Assembly (NCBI RefSeq): GCF_014192275.1
Contig: NZ_JACHXR010000015.1
Location: 39,449 to 103,448, forward strand
DNA: 64,000 bases
From: Halomonas stenophila
Lineage (GTDB): Bacteria > Pseudomonadota > Gammaproteobacteria > Pseudomonadales > Halomonadaceae
Direction of reading: 5' to 3'
Numbering within the stretch: position 1 is the first letter of the stretch; every line of letters begins with the position of its first letter. Of the stretch, positions 24,297 to 33,027 are shown piece by piece. Made by a program: the position numbers and the translations under genes. Below the pieces are notes generated by a model, which saw only the letters and a program-made list of their open reading frames with translations, had not been told where the DNA came from and did not search any database.

Positions 24297-25382
24297 TCAG
24301 GGCCGGCAGACGAAGTAGTCGTTCTGGATATCGTGCTCCAACTGGTGGACATGGATATCGCGGAACCCGGTGTCTTCCAGGTAGGCCAGGGCACGCTCGC
24401 GACCCCACATGGTGCCCAGCCCCTCGCCGCCCTGGGCCAGCGAGACCGTCATGCAGTGGCTGAGCGACACGGCATAGAGCATCGCGCCCAGCGGGTGCTC
24501 GCGGTCCAGGTGATGGTGGCTCGAGGCGTGGATGTCCTGCACCAGGTAGACGCCGTCGGCGGTCAGGCTGCGGTGAATCCCCTTGAGCAGCCGGCGCGGC
24601 TGGCCCTGGTCGTGGATGCCGTCGAAGGTGGTGACCAGCTCGAAGGCGCCGGGCTCGGCGGTGGCGTCGAAGTCGCTGAGGTCGCGCACCTCGAAGGTCA
24701 GGTTGCTCAGCCCGGCTCGCTCGGCCTGGTCGCGCGCCCAGCCGATGGCCTCCTCGGAGAGGTCGTAGCCCATGAAGCGGCTGGCCGGGAAGCGCTCGGC
24801 CATGGCCAGCAGGGCTCGGCCGCGGCCGCAGGCGCAGTCCAGCACCCGGATGCCGGCCGCCAGGCGCTCGGTGAGCCCCGGGGCGAGCGGCAGGATGTGG
24901 TCGAACAGCGCCGGCAGCACCGTCTGGCCGCTGTCGCTGGCCATCACCTCCTGGAAGCGCGGATAGCGGGAGTAGGGCACGCCGCCGCCCTCGTGGAAGC
25001 AGCGCAGCACCTCGTCCTCCACGCTGCCCAGCAAGGGCATAAACTGGGCATAGACGGCCAGGTTCGCCTCGCCCCGGTCGGTGAGCAGCGCGGCGCGCTC
25101 GTCCGGCAGCCAGTAGCTGGCCTCGGCCGGGTTGGTCTCGACCACCTCGGCCGCCACCATGCCGCCGAGCCACTCGCGCACGTAGCGCTCCTGGAGGCCG
25201 GTGCGCTCGGCCAGGGCCTGGCTGGTGAGCGGCGGCTGGCCGGCCAGGGCCTCCAGCAGCCCGGTGCGGTAGCCGATCGAGGTCAGCAGCAGCAGGCCGC
25301 CGTGGTTGAGGGCCTGGACCATCCGTGACTCGAAGTCATCGGCGTGGGTCGTCGGGCGTGTTGGGATGTCGATATCGCACAT
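24297..25382 (-). CDS. Winged-helix plus SAM-methyltransferase protein
   Basis: 361 residues. N-terminal winged helix of the rRNA/O-methyltransferase dimerisation type (LTSQALAERTGLQERYVREW). Methyltransferase core from about 170: IRVLDCACGRGRALLAMAER (motif I), FMGYDLSEEAIGWARDQAE, FELVTTFDGIHDQGQPRRLL. It resembles the widespread methyltransferase family with two-domain architecture found in actinobacteria and proteobacteria; substrate unknown. It is divergent from the GlxA-type regulator at 25493, 110 bases apart, which may regulate it. Confidence 0.8.
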   Translation of the reverse strand: MCDIDIPTRPTTHADDFESRMVQALNHGGLLLLTSIGYRTGLLEALAGQPPLTSQALAERTGLQERYVREWLGGMVAAEVVETNPAEASYWLPDERAALLTDRGEANLAVYAQFMPLLGSVEDEVLRCFHEGGGVPYSRYPRFQEVMASDSGQTVLPALFDHILPLAPGLTERLAAGIRVLDCACGRGRALLAMAERFPASRFMGYDLSEEAIGWARDQAERAGLSNLTFEVRDLSDFDATAEPGAFELVTTFDGIHDQGQPRRLLKGIHRSLTADGVYLVQDIHASSHHHLDREHPLGAMLYAVSLSHCMTVSLAQGGEGLGTMWGRERALAYLEDTGFRDIHVHQLEHDIQNDYFVCRP

Positions 25383-25492
25383 GAGCGGGCTCCTCCTGTC
25401 GTTGTCGTGTCGGCGTTGGGGCCAGGGTCACGATACGACCGGGGCCCCGCCGACACTCAGGCGCATCGCGCCGCAAACGAGGGGTTTCTGCC

Positions 25493-26521
25493 ATGGGTGA
25501 GCCCGAGACACGAAACAAGGCGACCATCGCGCTGCTGGCCGGTCCCGACGTGACCGCCTCGACCCTCTTCGGCATGTACGACATCTTCGGCTCGGCGGGC
25601 CGCGACTGGGAGTTGTTGATGCATGGCCGGCCGGGCGAGCCGCTGCTCGACCCGCTGATCGTCTCCCGGGACGGCCAGGGCTTTCGCACCGCCAATGGCG
25701 CCTGGATTGCCCCGGATGTCGCCCTGGCCGACTGCCCCATGCCGCTGGCGGTGTGCGTGCCGGACCTGATGATCGCCCCCGGCGCCAGCCTGGCGAGCTA
25801 TGTGCCCGAGATGGCCTGGTTGCGCGACTGCCAGGCAGGCGGGGCGCTGATGGCGGCGGCCTGCACCGGGGCCCTGCTGTTCGCCGAGGCGGGGCTGCTC
25901 GACGACCAGGACGCCACCACCCACTGGGCCTACTGCGAGGTGCTGGCAAAGCGCTTCCCCCGGGTGCGGGTACATGCCCATCGCTCCCTGGTGGTCAGCG
26001 GCGAGGGGCAGCGGCTGATCATGGCCGGCGGCGGCACCACCTGGCAGGACCTGGCGCTGTTCCTGGTGGCGCGGCTGGTGGGCGTGGACGAGGCCATGCA
26101 CCTGGCGCGGCTCAACCTGATCGACTGGCACCGGGAGGGCCAGCAGCCCTATGCCACCCTGACCAGCTCGCGCCAGGTGGAGGATGCCTGCATCGCCCGC
26201 TGCCAGGTGTGGGTGGCCGAGCACTACGACACGTCCTCGCCGGTGGCGGGCATGGTGGCGGTCAGCGGCCTGACCGAGCGTTCCTTCAAGCGGCGCTTCA
26301 AGGCGGCCACCGGCATGACGCCGATGGACTATGTGCATACCCTGCGCCTCGAGGAGGCCAAGCAGTGCCTGGAGAGCAATGATGCTCTCATCGACGCGGT
26401 GGCCGAGGAGGTGGGCTATACCGACCCGAGCTTCTTCCGGCGGCTGTTCGGCCGCCGGGTGGGCCTGACGCCGAGCCAGTATCGTCGGCGCTTTCGCAGC
26501 CTGCGGCTGCGCCTGCAGTAG
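25493..26521 (+). CDS. GlxA-type regulator: DJ-1/PfpI domain plus AraC DNA-binding domain
   Basis: 342 residues. About 8-200 is a class I glutamine-amidotransferase-like domain (FGMYDIFGSAGRDWELLMHG; GALMAAACTGALLFAEAGLL with a cysteine at the nucleophile elbow). About 235-335 is the AraC domain: VSGLTERSFKRRFKAATGMT and EEVGYTDPSFFRRLFGRRVG, both helix-turn-helix units present. Such proteins bind small nitrogenous ligands or act as non-catalytic sensors. Divergent to a methyltransferase gene. Confidence 0.9.
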   Translation: MGEPETRNKATIALLAGPDVTASTLFGMYDIFGSAGRDWELLMHGRPGEPLLDPLIVSRDGQGFRTANGAWIAPDVALADCPMPLAVCVPDLMIAPGASLASYVPEMAWLRDCQAGGALMAAACTGALLFAEAGLLDDQDATTHWAYCEVLAKRFPRVRVHAHRSLVVSGEGQRLIMAGGGTTWQDLALFLVARLVGVDEAMHLARLNLIDWHREGQQPYATLTSSRQVEDACIARCQVWVAEHYDTSSPVAGMVAVSGLTERSFKRRFKAATGMTPMDYVHTLRLEEAKQCLESNDALIDAVAEEVGYTDPSFFRRLFGRRVGLTPSQYRRRFRSLRLRLQ

Positions 26522-26544
26522 GCCCGGGTGTCGGCCCGGGGGGC

Positions 26545-26955
26545 TCAGTCGCCGTCCTCGGCCTCGGGGCTGGGCGGGCGACGCGCCACCAGGGTGATCT
26601 CCACGTTGGCACCGCCGAGCAGCCGCGGCGCCTCGGTGCAGGTGCGGGCCGGGAAGTCCGGCGCCGTGAAGAATTCCGCGTAGGCCGCGTCCATCTCCTC
26701 CACCAGATCAATGTCGGTGAGGTGCACGTCGACACGCACCGCATCCTGGGCCCGGCAATCCACCTGTTCGAGGATATGCACCAGGCGGCGCATCACCCAG
26801 CGGGTCTCCTCGGCGACATCGCCGAGCACAGCCTCGCCGCCCTGGATATCCGCCGCGGTGAGGCCCGAGAGGTACACGTAGTCCTCGTCGAGCACCACGT
26901 GGCTGCCGGGAAAGTTGGGGGTGGGCAGGGTCGAATCATTGTGGAACTTCGGCAT
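26545..26955 (-). CDS. RidA/YjgF-family protein
   Basis: 136 residues. HVVLDEDYVYLSGLTAADIQ at the front and FPARTCTEAPRLLGGANVEI near the end are the RidA landmarks, with the arginine that binds the imine carboxylate in PART. The last dozen residues are acidic and family-atypical. RidA proteins hydrolyse reactive 2-aminoacrylate-like imines; this one may belong to another Rid subgroup. The start is preceded by GGAGGA. Confidence 0.82.
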   Translation of the reverse strand: MPKFHNDSTLPTPNFPGSHVVLDEDYVYLSGLTAADIQGGEAVLGDVAEETRWVMRRLVHILEQVDCRAQDAVRVDVHLTDIDLVEEMDAAYAEFFTAPDFPARTCTEAPRLLGGANVEITLVARRPPSPEAEDGD

Positions 26956-27038
26956 ATCGACGTCCTCCTTGTCGCTTGGCCGTCACTTCTTGCGACAGGC
27001 TTGGCGGCGCCGATGTTCCAGGCATGGTTCCGGTCGGC

Positions 27039-27944
27039 TCAGGCCCAGCGCGGATCGGCGGTGAACGACACGGTGAACCAGCGCCGTTCCGGCGGGATGC
27101 TCAGCCCCGCGGCGATCGCCTCGCGGATCTCGTCGAGTTCGGCCATGCCGCGCCCGGCGGCGAAATCCCCCCGGGTGACGATATGGATCTCGATAAAGTG
27201 GCCGCGGCCGGCCTTGGCAACGTGGCTGTTATAGTCGAGCAGCCCCTCGCGGCGCATCACTGGGGCCATGGCGGCCTGCACCTCGCGGTCGACGGCGCTC
27301 GGCGCGATCAGGAACACCTCCCGCATGGCGCGGCGCACGATGCCGACGGGCACCGGCAGGAACCCCAGGGTGAGCACCGCCAGCAGCAGCGAATCCACGT
27401 AGGGGGTGAGGTGGGCATAGCTTGTGCGCTGCAGGCCCAGGGCGATGGCGAAGGCGACGAGCAGGGCGCCGGTGATCAGCGACGCCATCAGCCAGCCGTG
27501 CATGTCGATGCGCACGAACTCCGAGTCCGCCTCGCGGTTGAGCCGCCGCTGATGGAGCGTCATCGCCGTGCACACCAGGGTGACCACCACGGCATAGCCG
27601 ATGGCCACGTCGAAGGCCAGGTCCTGGCCGCCGTCGATCAGGCCCTGCACCGCGTTGAGGAAGGCATAGAAGCACAGCAACAGCAAAATGGACCCGTTGA
27701 GCGCCGCCACCAGCGGCTCCAGGTGCCAGTAGCCGTGCTGGAAGCGCCGGCTGGCCTCGCGCCCCGCCAGCCGCGAGACCCCCAACGCGAGCCCCGACAT
27801 CGCCGCATCCAGGCTGGAGAAGACCCCATCGAAGAGGATCGAGCGGGAGCCGGCGAGCAGGCCGAAGACCACGCCGAGGCCCGCCACGACCAGGGTCATG
27901 GCGATGGAGACTTTCAAGGCACGCTGTTCGAGGGCGGCGGACAT
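27039..27944 (-). CDS. Cation efflux (CDF) family transporter
   Basis: 301 residues from the ATG at 27944; the long upstream frame is not coding. Six membrane spans; the CDF pattern SRSILFDGVFSSLDAAMSGL holds the metal-binding acidic pair in TM2 (DG..SSLD), and FVRIDMHGWLMASLITGALL and LTPYVDSLLLAVLTL the pair in TM5. The C-terminal cytoplasmic domain (about 205-301) is present. Likely exports Zn2+, Fe2+ or a similar divalent ion, or exchanges it with H+. Confidence 0.85.
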   Translation of the reverse strand: MSAALEQRALKVSIAMTLVVAGLGVVFGLLAGSRSILFDGVFSSLDAAMSGLALGVSRLAGREASRRFQHGYWHLEPLVAALNGSILLLLCFYAFLNAVQGLIDGGQDLAFDVAIGYAVVVTLVCTAMTLHQRRLNREADSEFVRIDMHGWLMASLITGALLVAFAIALGLQRTSYAHLTPYVDSLLLAVLTLGFLPVPVGIVRRAMREVFLIAPSAVDREVQAAMAPVMRREGLLDYNSHVAKAGRGHFIEIHIVTRGDFAAGRGMAELDEIREAIAAGLSIPPERRWFTVSFTADPRWA

Positions 27945-28118
27945 GGCGATCTTCCCTGATGACCGAAGCCTCGAGTCTAGCCACATTTCTCGGGCGAGGG
28001 CGAGGGCGAGGGGCGGGCAGGTGACCGGAGACGTCATCCTCGACGCTGCCACCGAAGCCGAGCGAGGCGCCTCGGCACAGGCGCTATCCTTGAGGCAATA
28101 GCGGAAGAGGGCCGTTCG

Positions 28119-28727
28119 ATGAGCCGCGTCGGGATTCTCGCCTACGGATCGTTGATAGAAGATCCAGGAAAAGAACTGGCGCCACTCATTAGCGAGCGGC
28201 GACCAAGGGTCAGAACACCATTTTCCATCGAGTTTGCCCGTTCGAGCCCCACACGGGATGGCGCCCCCACCGTGGTTCCCGTCGAGAGCGGTGGCTGTCC
28301 CGTCGATGGGGCGCTTCTCGTCCTGGAAGTGGGGGTGAGTCTGGCGACGGCCAAAGACATGCTGTGGCGGCGAGAGACCCGGAACGAGGCGTCGGGAAAG
28401 CGCTACTCTCCTCCCGCTCGGCCACACCCAGACCAGATGGTGGTGGAGAGGCTGAGCCGCTTCCAGGGCATCGAGGTGGTGCTCTATGCGAGGTTCGGCG
28501 CGAATCTCACGGACCCTGGCGCCGCGACCCTGGCGGACCTGGCCATCCAGAGCGCCCGAGCCGGGGCCGGGCGCATCGGCAGGGACGGCATCAGCTATCT
28601 GATGTCCCTCAAGCAGCAAGGCATCACGACCCCTCTGATGCCAGGCTACGAACGCGAGATCCTCCGCAGGACCGGCGCCTCGAGCCTGGAGGAGGCGTGG
28701 TCACGATGCCGGCGTGGACTCGTCTGA
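28119..28727 (+). CDS. Gamma-glutamylcyclotransferase-fold-like hypothetical protein
   Basis: 202 residues. The opening RVGILAYGSLIEDPGKELAP matches the GGCT-fold substrate loop (YGSL). The rest (KRYSPPARPHPDQMVVERLS; GRDGISYLMSLKQQGITTPL) is not recognised as a characterised subgroup. A GGCT-like protein would act on gamma-glutamyl amines or be a non-catalytic relative; the catalytic glutamate could not be placed with confidence. Cytoplasmic, no membrane segment. Weakly AG-rich upstream sequence (GGAAGAGGG). Confidence 0.6.
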   Translation: MSRVGILAYGSLIEDPGKELAPLISERRPRVRTPFSIEFARSSPTRDGAPTVVPVESGGCPVDGALLVLEVGVSLATAKDMLWRRETRNEASGKRYSPPARPHPDQMVVERLSRFQGIEVVLYARFGANLTDPGAATLADLAIQSARAGAGRIGRDGISYLMSLKQQGITTPLMPGYEREILRRTGASSLEEAWSRCRRGLV

Positions 28728-28821
28728 TCGGTGGGGCTTGCCGGTCGCTCAGCGGCTGCGCGGGCTTGCATCGGCTCTGTGACGTCATTAGCTTTCTCGA
28801 AAACATGATAGGGAGGTAGCC

Positions 28822-29283
28822 ATGCCGCTTCCGGTGTCGTTGAAAGAGGTCGTCGAGGCGATGCAGCCACTCAGCGAAGAGTGGCAGGCCTTTATCCATC
28901 GGCATACCGGGGAGCTGGTGAGCTTCACCGAGGAAGAGGCGCAGTTCGCCGAGGAAGGCGCGGAGGATGCGCCCGAGTGGCTAGAGGAGTTTCTGCCCAA
29001 GGTGAGGGAAGTGCTCGACTCCGAGGCTTACGTTCAGCTGCCAGGGCAATTCGACTTCCATGAATATCGGGTCATGGAAGACTTCTGCCGGCAGCAGGAG
29101 GATATGGAGCTCCAACACGAGTTGCTCACTGCCATCCGCGGCCGGGGGGCGTTTCGCCGCTTCAAGGATGCGATTCAGATCCAAGGCATCGCGCAGGACT
29201 GGTACGACTATCGGGATCGGGCGCTTCGAGAGCTCGCCGCGGACTTCCTCGAGGTGGAAGGCATTCCCTTCGTCGAGGAGTAA
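28822..29283 (+). CDS. UPF0158-family hypothetical protein
   Basis: 153 residues, acidic. The family look is given by HRHTGELVSFTEEEAQFAEE, LPGQFDFHEYRVMEDFCRQQ and GAFRRFKDAIQIQGIAQDWY, as in UPF0158 proteins of unknown function. GGGAGG is placed 5 bases before the ATG. No partner gene is evident; the GGCT-like gene lies 94 bases upstream on the same strand. Confidence 0.8.
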   Translation: MPLPVSLKEVVEAMQPLSEEWQAFIHRHTGELVSFTEEEAQFAEEGAEDAPEWLEEFLPKVREVLDSEAYVQLPGQFDFHEYRVMEDFCRQQEDMELQHELLTAIRGRGAFRRFKDAIQIQGIAQDWYDYRDRALRELAADFLEVEGIPFVEE

Positions 29284-29533
29284 GTCATCGATACGATCGC
29301 CGTCATCTGGCTCGTGGCGAGCTTCTGGTCAAATCAAGGGGACGGATCGGCAGGGGCCCCTCGCCACGAGCCGTCGGCAAGGGTTGGCCTGGATGCGCCA
29401 TTCCGCCGCTATCTCGTTCGCTGCGGGTTAAATCGTTGCCGAGAAGCTAGAGTGTATTCGCGGGTGCTGGCCAAGGTGCTCCATGAAAAGCTTTCACAAT
29501 CAGCATGTTGCTTGATTTACTGCGAAGGCGACC

Positions 29534-30382
29534 GTGATGCTCGACAGCGTGTTTGCCCAGATCGGGATGGTTCTCGGTCTGGCCGTGCTAGGGGGCGCAC
29601 TGGCGCAGTTGCTGCGCCAGCCGCTGATCGTCCCCCATGCCGACCGGGTCGCCTGCCATATCGAGGTGCTGACCGGGGTCACCTTCATCGAGGTCACCCG
29701 GGCCGTGCTGCGGGATGACCATGATCTCTTGATCAAGACGGCGGAAAACCCGGAATGGAGCCGGTTGCTATTCGGCAGCGATGACATGCACCTGATGCGC
29801 AAGTGTCCCTGTCCAGTCTGGCTGATGAAGCCGGAGAACAAGCCCAACTACCGATGCATCGTCGCGGCCGTCGATGTCGATGTCCATCGTACCGTGCCCG
29901 ACGAACAGGCGCTGAACGACAGCATCCTGGATATCGCCTTCTCTCTGGCACTGTCGGACTTCGCCGAGCTTCATCTCGTGCATGCCTGGGACGCGCCGGA
30001 AGCCGGTTTCGTGGGCATCTGGGCCAACGATCCCGACACGACGGAGCGACACATCGTCGAGATGGAAGAGTCCCGTCACCAGGTCGGTATGGACAGACTG
30101 ACGTTTCGACTTCGCGAGCGCATCGGTTCGGAAGCCTATGACTACCTGTCTCCCCGGGTCCACCTGCCCATGGGGTCGGCGCGAAAACAGATTCCCCAGT
30201 TAGTTGAGAAGCTGAAGGCGGATCTGGTGGTGATGGGGACGGTGGCGCGAACCGGGATCCCCGGCTTCATCATCGGCAACATGGCCGAGGCGGTGCTCCA
30301 TCAATTGCAGTGTTCGGTGCTGGCGCTGAAGCCGCCGGGTTTCGTCTCACCGGTCACCCTGGCCCGAGCAGGGCCGCCCTGA
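29534..30382 (+). CDS. Chimeric protein: antiporter N-terminus fused to tandem universal stress protein
   Basis: 282 residues from GTG at 29534 or ATG at 29537. Residues 1-33 (VFAQIGMVLGLAVLGGALAQ, LLRQPLIV) look like the first membrane span of a KefB/CPA2 antiporter. From residue about 36 the sequence is UspA type: AVLRDDHDLLIKTAENPEWS and LFGSDDMHLMRKCPCPVWLM end the first Usp domain, whose first half is missing. A full second Usp domain follows (YRCIVAAVDVDVHRTVPDEQ to LVVMGTVARTGIPGFIIGNM). The junction is in frame. A decayed P-type ATPase lies just after, so this is probably a deletion product of an ion-transport gene group. Confidence 0.72.
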   Translation: MMLDSVFAQIGMVLGLAVLGGALAQLLRQPLIVPHADRVACHIEVLTGVTFIEVTRAVLRDDHDLLIKTAENPEWSRLLFGSDDMHLMRKCPCPVWLMKPENKPNYRCIVAAVDVDVHRTVPDEQALNDSILDIAFSLALSDFAELHLVHAWDAPEAGFVGIWANDPDTTERHIVEMEESRHQVGMDRLTFRLRERIGSEAYDYLSPRVHLPMGSARKQIPQLVEKLKADLVVMGTVARTGIPGFIIGNMAEAVLHQLQCSVLALKPPGFVSPVTLARAGPP

Positions 30383-30404
30383 TCACGGCCCTGCTCGGGC
30401 CACT

Positions 30405-30841
30405 GGATGGATAAGGGCGAGGACGCCTTACGCGCGATTCGTGACATGCTCTCTGCCCGGGCCATGGTAGTTCGCGAAGGGCTTCAGTACACCGTGCCGG
30501 TGGAGGAGCTGGTGCCCGGTGACTGCGTGCTGCTGCAGGCCGGCACCGGGTGCCGGCCGACATGCGCCTGTGGCCTGCAGATCGAGGAAGCGGCGCTGGC
30601 CCGGCGCGTCGGGGACGTGTATGCCCGCGTCATCGCCGTCGCCGTCGCCGTCGCCGTGGTTGCTGCAACTCTTGTTTACCTATACGCCCTTCATGGAGCG
30701 CTTCTTCGACACCCGGCCGGTGGATGTCGCCACGGCGTCGAGATCGTCCTGGTCGGCGTCGGCCTGTTCGCGGTGCTGGAACTGGAGAAGCTCTGGCTGC
30801 GCCGCACCGCCGGCCATCGCCGGCGCGCCGGTGGCGGCTGA
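30405..30841 (+). pseudogene. Decayed cation-transporting P-type ATPase, two fragments joined
   Basis: KGEDALRAIRDMLSARAMVV and YTVPVEELVPGDCVLLQAG are the actuator-domain entry of Ca2+/Mg2+-type P-ATPases; GLQIEEAAL follows but RVPADMRL is in another frame. The text then jumps to the last membrane helices: YTPFMERFFDTRPVDVAT in one frame and VEIVLVGVGLFAVLELEKLW in the first. The catalytic core with DKTGT, most membrane spans and the nucleotide domain are missing. At least two internal frameshift pairs and one large deletion are needed to explain it. Confidence 0.78.
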
Positions 30842-30937
30842 AAACCGGGGAAGGCCATTTCACGGGATGCGCCTGCCCCGATATTGGGCCAGGATGTGCA
30901 GCATCGACCCTCCACCTTTGACACGGGACCCCGCATC

Positions 30938-31423
30938 ATGGACACCGGCTGTTTTCGCCTCCTCCGCATCGACGACGCCTCGCCCCATGTCGCCACCCTG
31001 GCCGGCTGGGCCCATGAAGAGTGGGGGCACCTGCATCCCGGCCGTGACCTGGAGGCGGCCATCGCGTCGTTTCGCGCCGACTGCGGCCCGGCCGGGGTGC
31101 CCTCGGTGTTTGCCGCCATGGCCGACGAGCGCCCGGTGGGCATGGCCAGCCTGGTGGCCGACGACATGAGCGACCGCCGGGATCTGACGCCCTGGCTGGC
31201 CTCGGTCTACGTGCGCCCCGAGTGGCGGGGGAGGGGCATCGCCTCGCGGCTGGTGCGCCGCGTGGAGGAAGAGGCCCTGGCCCACGGCCATGGCCGTTTC
31301 TACCTCTACACGCCGGATCAGCAGGCCCTATACCGGCGCCTGGGCTGGAAGGACCTGGAGGATCGCCACTACCGCGGCGAGGCGGTAACCATCATGCACC
31401 GCGACCTCGCGTCCTCGCCCTGA
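30938..31423 (+). CDS. GNAT-family N-acetyltransferase
   Basis: 161 residues from the ATG at 30938. PVGMASLVADDMSDRRDLTP and WLASVYVRPEWRGRGIASRL contain the acetyl-CoA pyrophosphate loop (R-G-x-G-I-A); YTPDQQALYRRLGWKDLEDR is the C-terminal helix-turn. Substrate unknown. Its first 80 codons are closely repeated at 45501-45740, and both copies sit upstream of integron-integrase sequences, suggesting a shared duplicated block. Confidence 0.87.
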   Translation: MDTGCFRLLRIDDASPHVATLAGWAHEEWGHLHPGRDLEAAIASFRADCGPAGVPSVFAAMADERPVGMASLVADDMSDRRDLTPWLASVYVRPEWRGRGIASRLVRRVEEEALAHGHGRFYLYTPDQQALYRRLGWKDLEDRHYRGEAVTIMHRDLASSP

Positions 31424-31809
31424 CCTCGACGCGAGGGACGCTGTCACCGAATCGGTTTTCGTGGGAGCGCAACTTGTTGCGCGAAAGGCGCTCCGTGCTG
31501 CCCGGGGGCCAATGGATACCGGATACCCGATCACCACTCGCCCACCCGTTTCCTAGGCTGGCCGAGCCAGCAGGGATTCGCCGAAAGTTGAAGATGAATG
31601 ACACGCTTCCGTGCCTCGCACGCCCCTTTTGGCACATTTTGCAGGCGACTTTTGCGCTGGCGCCGGTCCTTGATTAGTCTGGCCTGATAAGGCCGCGACA
31701 GATGGCCACGAAGGGATTACGCAGGGACTACCGCAGGAGATGGCCGGAGCGCCGTCGCCTCAAGCAGGTGGGTCAGGCGGTAGCGTGCCCGCGCATGACG
31801 ATACCGTGG
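31424..31809. other. Spacer between GNAT gene and integron integrase
   Basis: 386 bases without a supported gene. The part next to intI (about 31720-31800) shares short blocks with the region next to the second intI remnant (GGGACTACCGCA at 31724 and 50007; GGTAGCGTGCCCG at 31779 and 50058), so the downstream flank of both integrases is homologous. Confidence 0.55.
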
Positions 31810-32775
31810 CTAACCCAGAGGGCTTTTCACACCGGCGAACCCATTTCCCAGCACATGGGTGTAGATCTGCGTGGTTTCCACGCTCTTGTGCCCCAACAGC
31901 TCCTGAACCGTGCGGATATCCGTGCCTCGGCTCAGCAACTGGGTGGCGAAGCTGTGTCGCAGGGTATGGCAGGAACCGGGCCGCGTCAGCGATGCCGTTC
32001 TCATTGCATGCTTGACGGCCTTCTGTACCGCGGATGGGTGGATATGATGAAGAACAACCTTGCCAGTGTCATCGAAGCAGGGGCGGCTGGCTGGAAAGAG
32101 CCATTGCCAGGCCAGGGAGACCCCCGCATTCGGGTACTTGCGATCAAGCGCATGGGGTAGAGTCACCGGCACGCGGCCCTGAGCGAGCCGGTAGTCAAGT
32201 TGGCGCTGGGCCGAGGAAATCTGCTGCTGTAAGCAAGGGATACAAGTGGCCGGGAGCAAGGTAGTGCGGTCCTTATCGCCTTTGCCGGCTCTCACCGTGA
32301 CAATCTGGCGATCGAAGTCGATATCTCGTACGCGCAGACGGCAGGTTTCGAGAAGCCGGAGCCCTGAACCGTACATCAAGGCTCCCATCAAGCGCATAGG
32401 GCCTGACAGTTGGCTCAGCACTCGCATTGCTTCTTCGTGGGACAGCACCACCGGCAACCGGCAAGGGCGCCTGGCGCGTGAGAATTCACCGATGTCTCCC
32501 AAGGGCTGTTCGAGGACATGGCGGTAGAGAAAGACGAGGGCATTCAGGGCCTGGTTTTGTGTAGCCGACGCCACATGGCGTTCCACCGCAAGGTGTTCCA
32601 GGAAGGCGCGCACCTCGGGGCCTCCCATGCTGCCGGGATGCCGTACGCCGTGGAAGCGAATGAAGTAGCGTATCCAGTAGCAGTAGGTCTTCTCGGTACG
32701 TGGGCTATAGCGCTTCACCCGCATGGTAGCCTTCACTCGATCCATCAGCTTCGGCGACTTACTCTGCGTATCCAT
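31810..32775 (-). CDS. intI: Integron integrase (IntI-type tyrosine recombinase)
   Basis: 321 residues from the ATG at 32775, which has GAGAGG 8 bases upstream; an ATG at 32796 is possible. Tyrosine-recombinase residues are all present: R140 ([11 protein letters not shown]), H270 and R273 (CHTLRHSFA), H296 (LLGHKSVE) and Y305 (TTQIYTHV). The insertion that defines IntI proteins is at about 207-228: LPHALDRKYPNAG, then LAWQWLFPA. The gene points away from the cassettes at 32980-35995, the classical integron layout. It should insert cassettes at attI and excise them at attC sites as folded single strands. The gene looks intact. Confidence 0.95.
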   Translation of the reverse strand: MDTQSKSPKLMDRVKATMRVKRYSPRTEKTYCYWIRYFIRFHGVRHPGSMGGPEVRAFLEHLAVERHVASATQNQALNALVFLYRHVLEQPLGDIGEFSRARRPCRLPVVLSHEEAMRVLSQLSGPMRLMGALMYGSGLRLLETCRLRVRDIDFDRQIVTVRAGKGDKDRTTLLPATCIPCLQQQISSAQRQLDYRLAQGRVPVTLPHALDRKYPNAGVSLAWQWLFPASRPCFDDTGKVVLHHIHPSAVQKAVKHAMRTASLTRPGSCHTLRHSFATQLLSRGTDIRTVQELLGHKSVETTQIYTHVLGNGFAGVKSPLG

Positions 32776-32794
32776 ACGGTTGTCCTCTCGATGC

Positions 32795-32814
32795 ATGGAT
32801 ATGCGTACAGTATT
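32795..32814 (-). promoter_or_regulatory. Candidate LexA box at the intI start
   Basis: Read on the minus strand, TACTGTACGCATATCCAT matches the LexA pattern CTGT-N8-ACAG in its left half (CTG-N10-CAT instead of CAG). SOS control of intI is known in other integrons. The right half is imperfect, so this is tentative. Confidence 0.4.
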
Positions 32815-32985
32815 ATTGGCGCCGGCAAAACGCGCAAGCGCGCGAATCCTGCATAGATAGCCGATCTATTCTTAGGACCTTTTTATATCAATGGGTTACG
32901 TAAGGAATGGCACGCTAGATAACATTGTTGAACGCGCCGGCGCGTTCATCCAATATCAGAGCGTTCCACTTAATCACTGTTAAAA
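32815..32985. other. attI: attI region of the integron
   Basis: Non-coding stretch between intI and the first cassette. The cassette junction is G^TTAAAA at 32979/32980, shown by the matching R'' box (TTTTAAC) at the far end of cassette 1. Inside the region, TGAACGCGCCGGCGCGTTCA (32929-32948) is a perfect 20-bp palindrome at the centre of an imperfect 40-bp one (32918-32957). The same strand should carry the cassette promoter; none is clear enough to call. Confidence 0.7.
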
Positions 32986-33027
32986 CACAAGGGCACACAT
33001 GGATCAAGAGACTGAGCTTTTAGTAGA

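Noticed and set aside
29284..29533. Possible small gene between UPF0158 and the Usp chimera
   Set aside because: Short open frames only, without ribosome binding site or recognisable sequence.
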